Shown here: positions 62,171 through 64,000 of the stretch, piece after piece
Layout: every line of letters begins with the position of its first letter
How positions within the stretch are numbered: the stretch's first letter is position 1
Assembly (NCBI RefSeq): GCF_900107635.1
Contig: NZ_FNRD01000008.1
Location: 124,001 to 188,000, forward strand
Origin: Flavobacterium gillisiae
GTDB taxonomy: Bacteria; Bacteroidota; Bacteroidia; Flavobacteriales; Flavobacteriaceae
Direction of reading: 5' to 3'
Length of the DNA: 64,000 nt
Position numbers and translations under genes: made by a program
The notes under the pieces: generated by a model
What the model saw: only the letters and a program-made list of their open reading frames with translations
Told to the model about the DNA's origin: nothing
Database searches by the model: none

Positions 62171-63931
62171 ATGAAAGAATTACTTTATTTAAACAAATAC
62201 TTCGTCAAATACAAATACAGTTTTTCACTGGGTATTATCTTCACAATCATCGCACAAATCTTCATGCTGTTCACTCCTAAATTGATCAGTAGTTCTTTTA
62301 AAGTTATTGAAGCGTTTTCTAAAGACAAAAATATCTCGGCATCAGTAATTCGAGAAGAGTTACTTTCGAATATTTTGTTGATCATTGCAACCACAATAAT
62401 TGCTGGTTTCCTTACTTTTCTAATGAGACAAACACTAATCGTTATGTCGCGTCACATTGAATTTGATCTAAAAAATGAAGTTTTCAGGCAATATGAAAAT
62501 TTATCACAAAACTTTTACAAAAAGAATCGCACAGGAGATTTAATGAATCGCATTAGCGAGGATGTTTCAAAAGTGAGAATGTATGTGGGGCCCGCCGTCA
62601 TGTACTCCATCAATACGATTATCCGTTTCACAATCGTTATTGTGTACATGTACAATGTCTCTCCTCGTCTGACTCTATACACGATTCTTCCTTTACCTCT
62701 ATTGTCTTATGGTATTTTCAAATTAAGTTCAGAAATCAATAAGAGAAGTACTGTTTTTCAACAATATTTATCGAAAGTATCTAGTTTCTCCCAAGAAATA
62801 TTTTCAGGTATCCGAGTAATCAAGGCCTATTCACTAGAAGACCAACACCAAAACAACATGGTGTCCTTGGCCAAAGAAAGCAAAAGCAAAAGTTTAAACT
62901 TAGCCAAAGTACAGTCTTTATTCGGTCCGTTAATGTTGGCTCTTATCGGAATTAGCAACCTGGTTGTAATCTACTTTGGTGGATTGATGTATATTGAAGG
63001 TACAATTAAAAGTATCGGTACAATCGCCGAATTTATTTTGTATGTGAACATGCTTACTTGGCCCGTAGCTTCGCTAGGATGGGTTTCCTCTATGGTTCAA
63101 GAAGCAGAAGCTTCCCAAAAACGTTTGAATGAATTCCTAAAAATCGAACCCGAAATAAAAAACAAGAATCCGAATAAATCAATCATAAACGGCTCGATTT
63201 CATTTGAAAATGTAAGCTATACTTATGAAGACACGAATATAAAGGCACTTAAAGGCATCTCTTTCACTGTAAAGAAAGGGGAAACATTAGCAATTCTGGG
63301 AAAAACAGGATCTGGAAAATCAACCATTCTATCATTGATTTCACGTCTATATGATGTAACTGATGGAAAAATCTCCATTGACAATCAGGAGATCAGTCTT
63401 TTAAATCTTAATGATTTGAGAAACAGTATTGGGATAGTTCCACAGGATGCTTTTCTGTTTTCAGATTCTATAAAAAACAACATCAAATTTGGTAAAGAAG
63501 ATGCTACTGATGAAGAGGTAATCGCTGCTGCAAAAAGTGCCGTGGTTCATGATAATATCGTAGGATTCAACAAACAATACGACACCGTTCTGGGTGAACG
63601 AGGGATTACACTTTCAGGAGGACAAAAACAAAGAGTTTCTATTGCCAGAGCGATTATTAAAAACCCTCCAATTTTACTCCTTGACGACTGTTTATCAGCT
63701 GTTGACACCGAAACCGAAGAAACAATCTTGAATAATCTAAACGAAATCTGTAAAGACAAAACAACTATTATTGTGAGTCATAGGGTTTCCTCTGCTAAGA
63801 ATGCTGACAAGATTATTATTATCGATGGAGGTAAAATTATTCAACAAGGATCTCATAACCAGTTAGTAAATCAAGAGGGCTATTATGCCTCCTTATATTT
63901 AAAACAACTTTCAGAAAAAGAATTGCAGTAA
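62171..63931 (+). CDS. ABC exporter with fused permease and ATPase
   Basis: 586 aa. Six membrane segments in the first 310 residues, then one ATPase domain. Walker A GKTGSGKSTILSLI, Q loop IVPQDAFLFSD, signature LSGGQKQRVSIARAI. Walker B is LLLDDCLSAVDTE: the catalytic glutamate is Asp. In heterodimeric exporters such a substitution marks the degenerate half. No partner gene is visible in the 69 bp left after its stop, so one may follow outside the window. The substrate is unknown (lipid or drug type). Confidence 0.93.
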   Translation: MKELLYLNKYFVKYKYSFSLGIIFTIIAQIFMLFTPKLISSSFKVIEAFSKDKNISASVIREELLSNILLIIATTIIAGFLTFLMRQTLIVMSRHIEFDLKNEVFRQYENLSQNFYKKNRTGDLMNRISEDVSKVRMYVGPAVMYSINTIIRFTIVIVYMYNVSPRLTLYTILPLPLLSYGIFKLSSEINKRSTVFQQYLSKVSSFSQEIFSGIRVIKAYSLEDQHQNNMVSLAKESKSKSLNLAKVQSLFGPLMLALIGISNLVVIYFGGLMYIEGTIKSIGTIAEFILYVNMLTWPVASLGWVSSMVQEAEASQKRLNEFLKIEPEIKNKNPNKSIINGSISFENVSYTYEDTNIKALKGISFTVKKGETLAILGKTGSGKSTILSLISRLYDVTDGKISIDNQEISLLNLNDLRNSIGIVPQDAFLFSDSIKNNIKFGKEDATDEEVIAAAKSAVVHDNIVGFNKQYDTVLGERGITLSGGQKQRVSIARAIIKNPPILLLDDCLSAVDTETEETILNNLNEICKDKTTIIVSHRVSSAKNADKIIIIDGGKIIQQGSHNQLVNQEGYYASLYLKQLSEKELQ

Positions 63932-64000
63932 TTGTTGTTTAATACATATATTTTTATGATTTTTGGTTACGATTTAACAACCATAAATTGAGAGAAAGGA

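Overview
The window looks like chromosomal DNA of a Flavobacteriaceae bacterium, most likely Flavobacterium or a close relative. This is inferred from gene content and signals, not from a database search. The DNA is AT-rich. Many genes are preceded by the Bacteroidetes -7 box TANNTTTG rather than a Shine-Dalgarno site. Lineage markers include SusD/RagB, DUF4302 and DUF5723 proteins, a 50-aa DUF4295 protein beside rpmG/rpmB, a long NusB, a SecA of more than 1,100 aa and the bacillithiol enzyme BshC. No rRNA, tRNA, CRISPR array, phage or intact insertion sequence was seen.

Layout. 1-3.6 kb: the 3' end of a SusC/SusD-type uptake operon with a zinc-metallohydrolase lipoprotein and a DUF4302 lipoprotein. 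3.6-4.6 kb: an SdpR/SdpI-like repressor and membrane-protein pair with a clear operator palindrome. 4.6-10.3 kb: bshC, an HGSNAT-like membrane acyltransferase, ndk, DUF721, a small lipoprotein and a serine hydrolase. 10.4-15.5 kb, minus strand: a GreA/Rnk-like factor, gdhA, a small four-cysteine protein, and a sigma-54 activator with its histidine kinase. 15.5-23.4 kb, minus strand: housekeeping genes (ftsY, DUF4295, rpmG, rpmB, cinA, an HPt protein, an FAH-family hydrolase, an exonuclease, a lipoyl E2 subunit, a glycosyltransferase). 23.5-36.8 kb: mostly plus strand, with DUF445, ABC-F, methyltransferase, LolD-like ATPase, ATP-grasp, PduO-type adenosyltransferase, DUF2795 and secA. 36.9-43.2 kb: a repeat-rich stretch with orphan genes, mepB-like, trmH-like, a sirtuin and purB. 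43.2-64 kb: a CPA2 antiporter, a lactonase-like propeller, guaB, a DUF5723 outer-membrane protein, HMG-CoA lyase, pyrD, pepT, a DM13/beta-barrel/two-component cluster, yajC, nusB, leucine-type dehydrogenase and an ABC exporter.

Functional links. gdhA and the four-cysteine gene probably form one unit under the sigma-54 activator encoded just upstream. Two palindromic enhancer-like sites and a -24/-12-like sequence sit in the gap between them. The E2 subunit, HMG-CoA lyase and leucine-type dehydrogenase all fit branched-chain amino acid breakdown but lie in separate operons. Expression and secretion genes (ftsY, rpmG, rpmB, secA, yajC, nusB) are spread along the window.

The most interesting unexplained structure is a dispersed intergenic repeat, here called R1. 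It has four full copies: two short (81 and 87 nt) and two long (145 and 143 nt). All share an outer stem whose paired bases change together. The two long copies carry a near-identical 28-nt apical core. A second imperfect palindromic family (R2, two copies) and two other short repeats cluster in 36.9-43.2 kb.
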